A program made the translations under genes and the position numbers. Of a stretch of 64,000 nucleotides of DNA, positions 32,690 to 41,903 are shown one piece after another. The stretch lies in assembly GCA_022009795.1 (NCBI GenBank), contig CP091724.1:1851501-1915500 (forward strand), read 5' to 3'. The notes beneath the pieces are model-generated. The model saw nothing but the letters and a program-made list of their open reading frames with translations, made no database searches and was not told the origin of the DNA. Each line of letters starts with the position of its first letter. The stretch's first letter is position 1. The DNA is from Anaerotruncus sp. GTDB lineage: Bacteria > Bacillota > Clostridia > Oscillospirales > Acutalibacteraceae.

Positions 32690-33557
32690 TTAAAGTTCAA
32701 TCGTGAATGTGTAGCCCTCTTTTTCGATATCGTCAATCACCCTGCCCAAAATATCCGCATTTGATTTTGAAACGGCGTGCAGCAGCATGATTTCACCGTC
32801 GTGCACTGATGAAGTTATGCGGTTGTAGGCCTCGGCTTCGTCGGGCTGGTTATCCCTGTCCCAATCCGCGTAAGCAAAGCTCCAAAACACACTGCGGTAG
32901 CCCAAATCCGCGGCAAGTGCAATTGTTTGCTCGCTGAAAGCGCCCTCGGGAAATCGAAAATATTTCATTTCGTATTGAAACATCTGCGCCACATAATCGT
33001 GCATCATCGTGATTTCGTCCGACGCCGTTTCAAGGTCGATTTGCGTCATGTTGTAATGATTGTAGCTGTGATTCCCCACGATGTGCCCCTCATTTATCAT
33101 TCGGCGCACAAGGGTTGGGTTGTCCTTAACATAATCATATGTGCAAAAGAAAATCGCCTTGATGTTTTTTTCGGCAAGCGTGTCCAAAATCTGCGCAGTG
33201 TAGCCGTTTTCGTAGCCTTCGTCAAAGGTCAGGCAAATGCTTTTGCCCTCCGGCAAAAGCCATTGCGCGTTAAGCTCGCCGTATTTGTTTTGCAGGTTTT
33301 CGGGGTCGGTCGGGCGTTTGTGGTCCTTTATGTTTCCCGGTCCCCATGTTACAGAGTCGCTGCGGTAATCCTTTATATCCATTCTGACTCCGGAGGCCTC
33401 CAGCGTGGTTTCCGCCACATTTGTGGAATTCTCCTCTGCCTTGTTTGTAGCTTCTTGCGGCGTTTCCCCGTTTTGCATCGAGCAACCTGAAAAAAACAAG
33501 GCACGCGGCGGCTGCGCAGGCGATTGCGCGTGTTAAAAATTTTTTTCTTTTTTTCAT
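32690..33557 (-). CDS. Lipoprotein polysaccharide deacetylase, PdaA-like
   Basis: NodB-fold metal-dependent de-N-acetylase. The sequence most resembles PdaA, which deacetylates N-acetylmuramic acid for spore-cortex muramic lactam. About 289 residues. A lipobox (LVFSGCS) follows a Lys/Arg-rich head and hydrophobic stretch once one T near 33495 is removed; then a Glu/Thr-rich linker. The NodB motifs read LTFDEGYENGYTAQIL (Asp-Glu in place of the usual Asp-Asp) and GHIVGNHSYNHYNM (metal His pair); EGAFSEQTIALAADLGYRSV and DGEIMLLHAVSKSNADIL follow. Start ATG at 33557 follows GGGAGGAG. A role in sporulation fits the SASP gene elsewhere here but is inferred. Confidence 0.82.
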
Positions 33558-33691
33558 AAAAACTCCTCCCGCAATTATTTTTTTGCGGAAGGAGAAATAA
33601 TAAATGTGGAATTTTTTTGAAATTTAATTTTTGAAGCACGGTTTTTTTGCCGCAAGCTCGCCGCTTTTCGGCAGGAGCTTTGCAAAAAATA

Positions 33692-34820
33692 TCAGTTTTT
33701 CTCGGCTTCCTGCACGCTTTTTTGCTTTAAATATGCGTTGATAAAGCCGTCTATATCTCCGTCCATAACGGCGGTGATGTTGCCCATTTCATAGCCTGTT
33801 CTGTGGTCTTTAGCCATAGTGTAGGGCATGAAAACATAGGAACGGATTTGGCTGCCCCAGGCGATTTCTTTTTGGTCGCCCTTAATATCCTCGATTTTTT
33901 CAAGGTTTTCGCGCTCTTTGATTTCCACAAGCTTTGATTTAAGCATTCTCATGGCAACCTCGCGGTTTTGGTGCTGTGATCTTTCAATTTGGCAGGAAAC
34001 CACAATGCCCGTGGGAATGTGAGTAAGGCGAACTGCGGAGGAGGTTTTGTTTACCTTTTGTCCGCCCGCGCCGGAGGCTCTGTAAACATCCATTTTAATA
34101 TCTTCGTCGCGGATGTCAACATTAACATCATCGTCGATTTCCGGCATAACTTCAACGGAGGCAAAGGATGTGTGCCTTCTGCCCGAGGAGTCAAACGGAG
34201 AAACGCGCACGAGGCGGTGAATGCCCATTTCGCCCTTTAAATAGCCGTATGCGTTTTCGCCCTCAATCAAAATCGTGGCGCTTTTTAAGCCTGCCACATC
34301 GCCGTCGAGGTAATCAAGGGTGGAAACCTTGTAACCGTGGCGTTCGCCCCAGCGGTTGTACATTCTGAAAAGCATTTCCGCCCAGTCCAGAGCCTCCGTG
34401 CCGCCGGCGCCGGCATGAAAGGTGAGCAGGGCATTTTTGCCGTCGTACTCGCCGCTGAGCAGGGTGGAAAGAGTAAGCGTTTCTATCTTGCTTTCAATTG
34501 AATCCACCGATTTTGTGCAGTCCTCAAGCATGCTTTCGTCGTTTTCCTCGTCTGCAAGCTCAATCATCATAAGTGCATCGTCATAATCGTTTTTTTAAGT
34601 GAATTGTAGCTCTCAAGCTTTGCTTTCAGGGCACCCGCTTTTTTTCAGCACCTTTTGGCTGTTTTTCGGTGTCGTCCCAAAAATCCGGGAGCCGCGGCTT
34701 GCTCGTCAAGTTCTGCGATTTCTTTTTTCAACATGGTCTATTGCAAGAGCCTCTTTTAAATTTGCAATCGGCTTTTTCGGATTCAAGCAGCCTAAGCCTT
34801 AAATCTTCAAATTCTATCAT
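33692..34820 (-). CDS. prfB: Peptide chain release factor 2
   Basis: Recognises UGA and UAA stop codons and triggers peptide release. The stop-codon-reading tripeptide SPF is present (VRVSPFDSSGRRHTSFASVEV), as is the catalytic GGQ (ASGAGGQKVNKTSSAVRLTH). About 370 residues. The N-terminal helical domain (MIEFEDLRLRLLESEK, then IDHVEKEIAELDEQAAAP) is broken several times between 34590 and 34770, all in A/T/C runs. The classical programmed +1 site (CTT TGA C after a Shine-Dalgarno-like run) is not visible where it would be expected. Start ATG at 34820, weak RBS AAAGGCAG. Confidence 0.93.
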
Positions 34821-34972
34821 ATTTTTTTGCTGCCTTTCTGCCCGCGGGGCAATGAAATATAATAATGTTACTGATATCTCTTAAAATTGTATATGCTATT
34901 ATATACAAATTCGCACCTCTTTTCAAGGTGTTATCGTTAAAAAAATATTTACTTATTTTTTTAACTAATATG

Positions 34973-35003
34973 TTGATTTTTGTATGTTAGATTAAGTTAT
35001 AAT
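34973..35003 (+). promoter_or_regulatory. Possible promoter before the RING-like gene
   Basis: TTGATT (34973-34978) and TATAAT (34998-35003) with a 19-base spacer, 79 bases before the gene. The -10 is perfect but the spacing is long. Confidence 0.4.
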
Positions 35004-35082
35004 TAAATGACAAATTATAAGCATAAATCGAAATTATGCCGCTTTCGGCTGAATTTCAATTTGATAAACAGGAGCAAATTAT

Positions 35083-36083
35083 ATGTCTTTATATGATAAC
35101 CAAAAGTGCCCCGTTTGCGGCGAGCTTTTTAAAGAGGGCGATGATGTCGTAACCTGCCCGATTTGCGGCACTCCTCATCACAGAAACTGCTATAAAAAGC
35201 TCGGCACTTGCGCAAACGAAAGCCTTCATTTGAAAGGATTTGTTTATAACAGGCATGAAAAAGAGGAAAAAAATCCGAGCCTGCACAGCAGGAAAACAGG
35301 CCGCCGATAAATCCGTTTGACCCGCTGAATGAAAATCGGCAGGCAGGCGCGGACGGGCAAAGCACAGGAAACCGCGCGCCGCAAGATTCGCCGTTTATTG
35401 CTTTTTCAGGCTCCCGGTGCTGCAAGCAATATTCCAAACGGATATGTTGTTAATAAAAAAACGAAAAGATAGACGGCGTTTCCGTTGCCGACGAGGTTTC
35501 GGCAATCGGCCCGAATTTTTGCTAAGTTTATAGAGAAATTCCGCCGCGGCAAAAAGGTTAATTGGAATTGGTCGGCGTTTGTTTTCGGCCCTTATTATCT
35601 CTTTTTTTCCGCAAAATGTATAAGCCCGGAATTCTGTTTATCGCAATCGAATTTATCGTAAGGCTTGTTGTTAGCGTTGTTTATCAAAATCAGCTCACCG
35701 CGTTTTTAAACGGCACGGCAAAGATTTTGGGCAATTCCTCCGTAGTAACTGCGGAGCAATCTCAGCAAATCGCGGAGCTTACGCAGTCAACGGGCATAAC
35801 CGTGCCCACCTTAATTGTGTTTTTTGCGATTGTTGCCGTTCATATAATTATTGCCCTTGTTGCAGATAATCTTTATCGCAAAAAGATTGCCGAGCTTGTT
35901 AAGGGCGTGGATGAAAAGCTGGAATCGGGTGCGGATATCACAATGAATCCGCTTATGGGTTCAAACGGCGATATGCCGCAGTCCGAAATGAGGCGCCTTT
36001 TCATTGCAAGCAGGGGCGGAGTAAGCTTTTTTGCACCGTGCATTGCTTATTTTGCAATCGGCATTTTTGGGAAAGCCTTATGA
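35083..36083 (+). CDS. Membrane protein with N-terminal RING-finger-like zinc domain
   Basis: Function unknown. Residues 1-50 carry a Cys/His pattern of a prokaryotic RING-type (Prok-RING_1-like) zinc ribbon: KCPVCGELF, VVTCPICGTPHHRNCYKK, GTCANE. A Pro/Asn/Gln-rich linker of about 80 residues follows, then a basic segment (KFRRGKKVNWNWSAFVFGPY, similar to DUF2628-type membrane proteins) and at least three hydrophobic helices, ending in a helix at FFAPCIAYFAIGIFG. At least four frame breaks occur between 35270 and 35600, so linker length is approximate. The end may be 36083 or about 36101 depending on the T-run near 36066. Start ATG at 35083 follows AGGAG. Confidence 0.6.
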
Positions 36084-36164
36084 ATTTCTTTTTAAACATT
36101 AAACGAATATTTTGCCGAATTTCGGCATGTAAAAATTAAAAATCTGATATTATCAAGGAGGATA

Positions 36165-37050
36165 ATGTTTTTGAAAGTAAGAAAAGCCATAATTCCCGCA
36201 GCGGGCCTCGGCACAAGAGTGCTTCCCGCGTCAAAAGCCGTTCCGAAGGAAATGCTCAACATCGTTGATAAGCCCGCAATTCAATATATTGTTGAAGAGG
36301 CTTTTGATTCCGGCATTGAGGAAATCCTTATTATCACAAACAGAAATAAGGGTGCCATTGAGGATCATTTTGACCATAATTTCGAGCTTGAAGCAAAGCT
36401 TGCCGCAAATGAAAGCAAAAAGGATATCTATGAAGATGTGCTTGCCTGCTCGAATTTCGGCAATATCTATTTCCTGCGCCAAAAGGAAACAAAGGGCCTC
36501 GGCCACGCGGTGCTTTGCGCAAAGAACTTTGTCGGCAACGAGCCTTTTGCGGTGCTTTACGGCGATGATGTTATCCTCTCAAAAACAGAGCCGTGCACAA
36601 AGCAGCTTTGCAACGCTTATGAAAAATACGGTAAAGGCGTAGTGGGCGTTAAGGAAGTGCCCGGTATGGCAATCACAAGATACTGCTCGCTTAAAACAGA
36701 GCATCTTGAGGGCAATTGCTACACCTGCACGGATATGATAGAAAAGCCTAAGCCGGAGCAGATTATGGGCAATTTTTCCATTCTCGGCAGAGTTGTACTT
36801 CCGCCGGAAATTTTCGGAATTCTTGAAAAAACTCCGCTCGGCACGGGCAATGAGCTTCAGCTTACGGACGCTATGAAAAACCCTTGCTCAAACACAGGGC
36901 GTTGTTGCGGTTGAATATGAGGGCGTTCGTTACGATATGGGCAATAAATTCGGAATTTTGGAAGCCAATATCGAAGTCGGTCTTCACCATCCCGACACCA
37001 AGGATGAACTTAAAGCCTATATTAAAAAAATCGCGGCGCAGCTTGATTAA
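36165..37050 (+). CDS. galU: UTP-glucose-1-phosphate uridylyltransferase
   Basis: Makes UDP-glucose from UTP and glucose 1-phosphate for wall polymers, glycolipids and galactose metabolism. About 295 residues. The nucleotide-binding AIIPAAGLGTRVLPASKAVP and KEMLNIVDKPAIQYIVEEA are intact, with GNIYFLRQKETKGLGHAVLC, FAVLYGDDVI and TGNELQLTDAM. One frame break near 36888 (CCC/AAAAA region) before GVVAVEYEGVRYDMGNKFG, ending at 37050. Start ATG at 36165 follows AAGGAGGATA; TTG at 36171 is an alternative. Confidence 0.93.
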
Positions 37051-37120
37051 GCGGGCAGAGTCAAGCCGTATTTCGGCCGCCTTAAGCTGCTTGCGATGCT
37101 TTAAGATAAGAGGGAAAATT

Positions 37121-38265
37121 TTGAACAATTTTAATAATCCAAACAATTTTAACGGTTATAACAATAATTATAACAACAGTAATAATTTTTAATAATTACA
37201 ATAAATTTAACTACTATAATCCGAATAACGGCGGCGGATATTATCCTAATAACGGCTTCACGCCGAACGGCGGGCCGGATTATCGGCAGGAGCTTTATTA
37301 TAAGCAGCAGGCAAAGGCCCAACGAAAGGAAATTCGCTCGCTGGGCAATATTATCGGCTGCTGTTTGTTTCTGTTTTTGGCCGTTCAGCTTGCCGCAAGC
37401 CTTGTGCTCAGCTCAAATTCCGCGCTTTATCAAAAATATCAAAGTTCGTCTGTTTTTCAGGATTGCTTCGGCACGATATTTGTTGAATTTCTTGCTCTTG
37501 CCGTTCCTTTCGGATTGATGGCATTGATAAATAAAAAACGCTATATAGGCTCGCTTGTGCCCGCAAAGCAAATGCCCGCCGCGGACTTTTGCCTTTGGGT
37601 GGGTGCCGGAATGGCATGCTGTATCGGTGCGGATTATGTTGTGGGTGTGCTTTCGGCACTTTCACAAACAACGGGATATGAGCTGACTCAGCCCGATTCG
37701 CCGGATATTACAAGCGTTTTCGGCTGCTTGGTTGCAGTTGTTGCCACTGCGATTGTGCCTGCAATTTGCGAGGAGTTTGCTTTGCGCTGCTGTGCACTCG
37801 GCATTGTTAAAAAATACGGCAAAGCCTTTGGCGTTGTCGCCGTTTCGATTGTGTTCGGCCTTATTCACGGCAATATAATTCAGTTTATTTTCGCCACTCT
37901 CGTCGGTCTTATTTTGGGCTATGTTACCGTTCGCACGAATTCCGTTGTGCCGGCAATGTTTATTCACGGCTTAAATAACGGAATGAGCGTTGTTTGCAGC
38001 ATTGTGCAATATGCAATCGGCGAAAATGCGGTTGATGTTGCAAATTATGCGCTTTTTCGGCTTTTTGGCTTGTTGCAGGCGGCATTTGCATTGTGATTCT
38101 TGCCGTTAAAAAGCAAATCGTTTTTTTAAGCTTGATGCGCAGGATAACACACCTTATGCAAACACCACCGCCCAAAAGCTTGGCGCGTTTTTCTCTTCAC
38201 CCGTGCTCATTCTTTCGGCACTTTATTTTGTTGTGTCCGTTATCACGAGCATAAAAAAGGCGTGA
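37121..38265 (+). CDS. CPBP family intramembrane metalloprotease with Asn-rich N-terminus
   Basis: CAAX-protease/bacteriocin-processing (Abi) family glutamic-type membrane protease; partner unknown. The first 45 residues are strikingly rich in Asn, Phe, Tyr and Gly (MNNFNNPNNFNGYNNNYNN), followed by a basic stretch and about eight membrane helices. Family motifs: EEFALRCCALG (EExxxR), VFGLIHGNIIQF (FxxxH) and MFIHGLNNGMS (HxxxN). TTG at 37121 is taken as the start after AGAGGG. Frame breaks at the T-run near 37187-37191, near 38068 and near 38122; repair gives the ending YFVVSVITSIKKA at 38265. tadA starts two bases later. Confidence 0.8.
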
Positions 38266-38266
38266 T

Positions 38267-38751
38267 ATGCAGGGTTTTATGCAGCGTGCCGCAGAGCTTG
38301 CGGCAATCAGCGCGGCAGAGGGCGAAGTACCCGTCGGCGCTGTTGTGGTTAAAAACGGAATAATAGTCGGCGAGGGGCGCAATCGGCGCGAACTGAGCAA
38401 AAATGCACTCAGCCATGCGGAAATAGAGGCAATAAACAATGCCTGCCGCACTCTAGGCGGTTGGCGGCTTTGGCAGTGCGAATTGTTCGTCACTCTTGAG
38501 CCGTGCCCCATGTGTGCCGGCGCAATAATAAATTCGCGTATTAAAAAGGTTACTTTCGGCGCATATGATAATAAGGCGGGCTCCTTCGGCTCCGTTATAA
38601 ATTTCAACGATCTGCCCTATAATCACAAGCCCGAAATAATCGGCGGGGAATATGAAAATGAGTGCGCGCAGTTGCTGTCAAACTTCTTTGCCGATTTGCG
38701 CGAAAAAAACGCAAGAATGCGGTTAAAAAAATTCACTTTAAAGGTAAATAA
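38267..38751 (+). CDS. tadA: tRNA-specific adenosine deaminase
   Basis: Deaminates A34 to inosine in tRNA-Arg(ACG), letting one tRNA read CGU, CGC and CGA. About 160 residues, cytidine-deaminase fold. Zinc ligands and catalytic Glu: ALSHAEIEAINNA and TLEPCPMCAGAIINSRI; also EGEVPVGAVVVKNG and AYDNKAGSFGS. As written, the frame runs on into the next gene; adding one A in the run near 38702-38708 gives the tail KRKNAVKKIHFKGK with a stop at 38749-38751. Start ATG two bases after the CPBP stop. Confidence 0.93.
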
Positions 38752-38752
38752 T

Positions 38753-39843
38753 ATGGCAAAAAAAGCAGAATTGTTTATTTGGATAAAATTAAGGGAATTT
38801 CAATATTGCTTGTGGTGTTTTTGCCATTCTGTTATGCTTTCGGCGGGCGGCGTTCTCGGCAATATTGTTATGTGCGTTGCGTGGGGCGCGGTGCCATGCT
38901 TTTTTATGGTTACCGGTGCCCTTTTGAACAATGCGCAAAAATTTGATTGGAAAAAATATTTTGCCCGCTTTTTCAAGGCTTATGCCGTGCTTGCGGTGTG
39001 GAAAATAATCTATTTGCTCGTAACCTGCACTTATGCCAAGGTTGATATTTCGCTTTCAAAGCTTTTTGAATATGTTTTTCTTTTCGGCAATTTGGACGGC
39101 GTTAAAACCGGCGCCATGTGGTTTATGACGGCATATTTGCTGGTGCTTTTGTTTTATCCGCTTACTTGGCATTTAATGCACGGCGGCAAAGGTGCCGAGG
39201 CGGCATTGCTGATTGCGGCCGCAATCGCACTTTTCGGCGGAATTTTGCTCAATTCGCTGAATTTGTGCTCGGAATTGCTCACGGATTTGTTTGGCAGAAA
39301 AATTCCCCGATTTTTTTCAAATGCCGAAAGCATTTTGCCGCTCGGCAATTATAAAAAAATATGCTCTTTTATTTCATTGCAGGCGGATTTGTGATGAATA
39401 AAAAAAGATAAAATCGAAGCTTTTTTTGCCGAAAAAGACTTCAGGCGCATCTATCCTGCGGCAGCGTTTTTTTATCGGCACGCTTGGGTTAATGCTTATC
39501 AAAAAAATACTATGCAGGCACATTTGAATGGGCGGGCGTTTATGTTAAAAACGGCTACGGCCGGCTTTCAACCGTGTTTGTGGCGTTCGGTATTTATTTC
39601 GGCTCGGCGCTTTATCTCAAAAAACTTAAAATGCCGGTCGTTTCGCTTCTCGGTCGCTCCACACTCGGTATATATTATCTGCACTATATGCTGCTTTCGG
39701 TGATCTCGTATTTTGAAATCGTGCCCGTGCAGTATTATTCGTTGCTTGCAAATGTCGTTAAAACAATAGTCGTAACGGCGGTTTGCCTTTGCATTTCGCT
39801 TCTTTTGAAAAAAATACCCGTTTTGAAAAATCTTGTTGAATAA
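38753..39843 (+). CDS. Acyltransferase family 3 membrane protein
   Basis: Multi-helix membrane protein of the acyltransferase-3 type that O-acylates sugars or lipids at the cell surface; substrate unknown. About 360 residues. Repaired N-terminus MAKKSRIVYLDKIKGISILL contains the family Leu-Asp-x-x-K/R-G-I start, then VVFCHSVMLSAGG (catalytic His region), FFMVTGALLNN and GAMWFMTAYLLVLLFYP. C-terminal half: SLLGRSTLGIYYLHYMLL. Frame breaks near 38762, 38818, 39355, 39405 and 39500. The first explains why it appears fused to TadA. ATG at 38753, AAAGG upstream inside tadA. Confidence 0.78.
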
Positions 39844-39860
39844 TATAAGGCGGTGCTTTT

Positions 39861-40286
39861 ATGGAATATAAAAGATTTGAAAACACAATTATAGCTCGGC
39901 TTGATAAGGGCGAGGAAATCCTTTGCGGGCTTGAAAAAATCTGCAAAGCGGAAAAGATAAAGCTTGCAAGCATCGCTGCGCTCGGCGCGGTTAATGATTT
40001 CACAGTCGGTGTGTTTAACACGGATGAGAAAAAGTATTATTCAAACAGCTTTTCGGGCGCCTTTGAAATCGTTTCTCTCACCGGCACGGTCAGCACCATG
40101 AACGGCGAATATTATGCCCATCTGCATATGAGTGCCGGCAATGATAAGGGCGAGGTTTTCGGCGGCCATTTAAATAAGGCAGTAATCAGTGCCACCTGCG
40201 AAATGGTTATCACCGTTATAAATGGCAGTGTGGATCGCAGCTTCAGCGATTCTGTCGGGCTTAATCTTTTTGATTTTAATAAATAA
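39861..40286 (+). CDS. PPC (DUF296) domain protein
   Basis: Intact 141-residue single-domain protein of the plant-and-prokaryote-conserved PPC/DUF296 family, best known in AT-hook proteins of plants; the bacterial role is unclear. Family features: RLDKGEEILCGLEKICKAEK, SIAALGAVNDFTVGVF, and the conserved YAHLHMSAGNDKGEVFGGHL, whose His residues may bind a metal. Start ATG at 39861; the gene follows the acyltransferase by 17 bases and precedes another small gene by 27. Confidence 0.85.
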   Translation: MEYKRFENTIIARLDKGEEILCGLEKICKAEKIKLASIAALGAVNDFTVGVFNTDEKKYYSNSFSGAFEIVSLTGTVSTMNGEYYAHLHMSAGNDKGEVFGGHLNKAVISATCEMVITVINGSVDRSFSDSVGLNLFDFNK

Positions 40287-40313
40287 TGAAAGCGGAAAGC
40301 AAGGTTGTCTTTT

Positions 40314-40562
40314 ATGGAATTTAAGTATGATACGCAGCTGCTCATTGAGGGGCATGATCTTGATGAGGACGCAATTAACGATTATTTTGAGGAAAATTTT
40401 AAGGGCGATTGCCTGCTTGCCGTTGGTGACGAGGATTTGATTAAAATTCATTTTCACACAAATGAGCCATGGAAGGTGCTTGAATACTGCGCAGGCCTCG
40501 GCGAAATATTCGATATCGTTGTTGAGGATATGGATAGGCAGTCACGCGGCCTGAAAGGTTGA
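40314..40562 (+). CDS. Small protein resembling the C-terminal domain of FakA/DAK-type kinases
   Basis: 82 residues, intact. The segment GDEDLIKIHFHTNEPWKVLE followed by YCAGLGEIFDIVVEDMDRQ closely matches the small C-terminal portion of fatty-acid kinase FakA (the 'kinase to dihydroxyacetone kinase' region), here as a stand-alone protein without the ATP-binding DhaL domain. No partner kinase is in the window. ATG at 40314 has AAGG nine bases upstream. It may bind a protein partner or lipid-binding FakB; that is inference. It ends before a strong terminator. Confidence 0.65.
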   Translation: MEFKYDTQLLIEGHDLDEDAINDYFEENFKGDCLLAVGDEDLIKIHFHTNEPWKVLEYCAGLGEIFDIVVEDMDRQSRGLKG

Positions 40563-40695
40563 TTTTTCTGCCTGCGGTTCACATTAAAATTAAATCCATA
40601 ATTATGTAAATAGCATAAATATTATTTGTTGTTCATCTGTTTATCGCCTTGTGTAAATATTAAAACGTATTTGTGCGTTTAAGCGATAAAAAAGT

Positions 40696-40728
40696 AACTG
40701 CACCGGCTGTTGTCGGCGCAGTTTTTTT
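40696..40728. terminator. Bidirectional terminator between FakA-like and SASP genes
   Basis: AACTGCACCG / CGGCGCAGTT stem (one mismatch) followed by TTTTTTG on plus; the minus strand flank is TTACTTTTTT. A second GC-rich palindrome (GCCCGC/GCGGGC at about 40731-40749) adjoins it. Confidence 0.75.
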
Positions 40729-40782
40729 GTGCCCGCTTCGCGGCGGGCATCGGGATTGCCGTTTAGCAATCATCAGTTAATC

Positions 40783-40969
40783 TTATTTCATTGATTCTTC
40801 ATAAGCCTTGATCATTTTTCTTAACCATCTGGCCGCCGACAGAACCGGCTTGCTTTGAAGTAAGGTCACCGTTGTAGCCCTGCTTAAGGTTAACACCAAC
40901 CTCTGAAGCGGCTTCCATCTTAAATCTGTTAAGAGCTTCTTTTGCTTCGGGAACTGTGTTCTTTGCCAT
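40783..40969 (-). CDS. Small acid-soluble spore protein, alpha/beta type
   Basis: DNA-binding protein that coats and protects spore DNA. About 61 residues once one extra A near 40815 is removed. The two SASP signatures are clear: NRFKMEAASEVGVNLKQGYN with the germination-protease site region, and GDLTSKQAGSVGGQMVKKMI. Start ATG at 40969 (MAKNTVPEAKEAL) follows GAGGTG; upstream frames are spurious. Predicted to be made in the forespore under sigma-G, but I could not identify a confident sigma-G promoter. It marks the organism as a spore former. Confidence 0.9.
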
Positions 40970-41003
40970 TGTGATACACCTCGCTTATAATATTTTTGCA
41001 ACG

Positions 41004-41020
41004 GCAAAATAACATTTTGC
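41004..41020. repeat. Perfect inverted repeat upstream of the SASP gene
   Basis: GCAAAAT - AAC - ATTTTGC, 35 bases before the SASP start. The short spacer suits either a small hairpin in the leader or a dimeric operator. Confidence 0.4.
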
Positions 41021-41200
41021 GTGTTATGCGCAAAGTATTAAATCGCCCTTGCAAGAATAGTTTGTGAAGCATATCCGCTTTTACAATTGAAAAATTTTAA
41101 CAATTATTTTGTTGTTTGCAGAATGGCTTGGTTTGATTGTTGAAATTATTTTTATGATTAAATCTTATTGTTTATCCGGCATTTTTCGCTTGATTTAGAA

Positions 41201-41590
41201 TCAATGAACCTTTTCGGAAAGCGGCATATTGTTAAGCACGGTTTGAGTATTCCAAATTTCATCATTATGCTTATATGAATATGTGCCGTTATATTTTTGC
41301 CGCAATTTCTTTTTATGATGCCGATTCCGTTTCCGTGATCTCCGTTTTTTTCTGATGATTTGTTTTATTGTCAAATTTATTTTTCACTGCATATTTTTCA
41401 GATTTTTTTCGTTTATTTTAATGCTGATTGAAATAGGGCTTTTATCCTTGGCATTCCGGGTTGCGTTAATTGAATTATCTACGATATTGCTCACCAATCT
41501 GCAGAGGTCGTAATCATTTATCATGATTGCGTATTCGTCTTTGATTTGGATGTTTAATTTTGTGCCTTCGTTTTCCGCTTCTCGATTTTT
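41201..41590 (-). pseudogene. C-terminal fragment of a GHKL histidine kinase (AgrC/NatK-like)
   Basis: Reading the minus strand gives the ATP-binding N-box (NDYDLCRLVSNIVDNSINAT), then ISISIKINEKN and the G-box DHGNGIGIIK, and an ending TYSYKHNDEIWNTQTVLNN before a stop at 41201. Only about 130 residues of the ATPase domain remain; no sensor or His-box region exists upstream, where another reading frame on the opposite strand begins. Two or three frame breaks (near 41390 and 41300) lie inside the remnant, but they cannot explain the missing N-terminal 300 residues. Confidence 0.55.
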
Positions 41591-41592
41591 AA

Positions 41593-41760
41593 TGTAATAT
41601 TGATTTTTCGGCGTTTGAAGATAATCGATTCAATAAGGCGTATATCTCGGAGTGCCCGCTTGATAAGCAGCTTTCGGTAAAAGATTCAATCGGCGAATAC
41701 AGGGTTGAATTTGTTTCCGAACAGGAGGCAAATGAACTCCCGGCGCAGCTTGCAAACTGA
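41593..41760 (+). pseudogene. Orphan C-terminal coding fragment
   Basis: An open stretch of about 55 codons without a start codon, ending in a stop at 41760. It has natural-looking composition (FNKAYISECPLDKQLSVKDS and YRVEFVSEQEANELPAQ) but I do not recognise the family. Its upstream edge meets the truncated edge of the kinase fragment on the opposite strand at about 41590, so both genes seem to have lost their 5' parts at the same junction. The rest of the 930 bases between the SASP gene and the CmpB gene holds no other gene I can support. Confidence 0.35.
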
Positions 41761-41903
41761 AGCGGCGGCAATTCCGGCATTACAAAGCATGCATTTTGTA
41801 AAATCAAAAAAATTAAATGTTAATAAAATAAAGGGGCAAAGGTGTTGCGGTTTTGACTTCGCGGCTATATATTGCTGTGTGAAGCTAAGAGGAGTGATAA
41901 ACC

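Noticed and set aside
37121..37200. DNA tandem repeat
   Set aside because: The AAT/AAC-rich stretch is explained by an Asn-rich coding region and has no fixed repeat unit.
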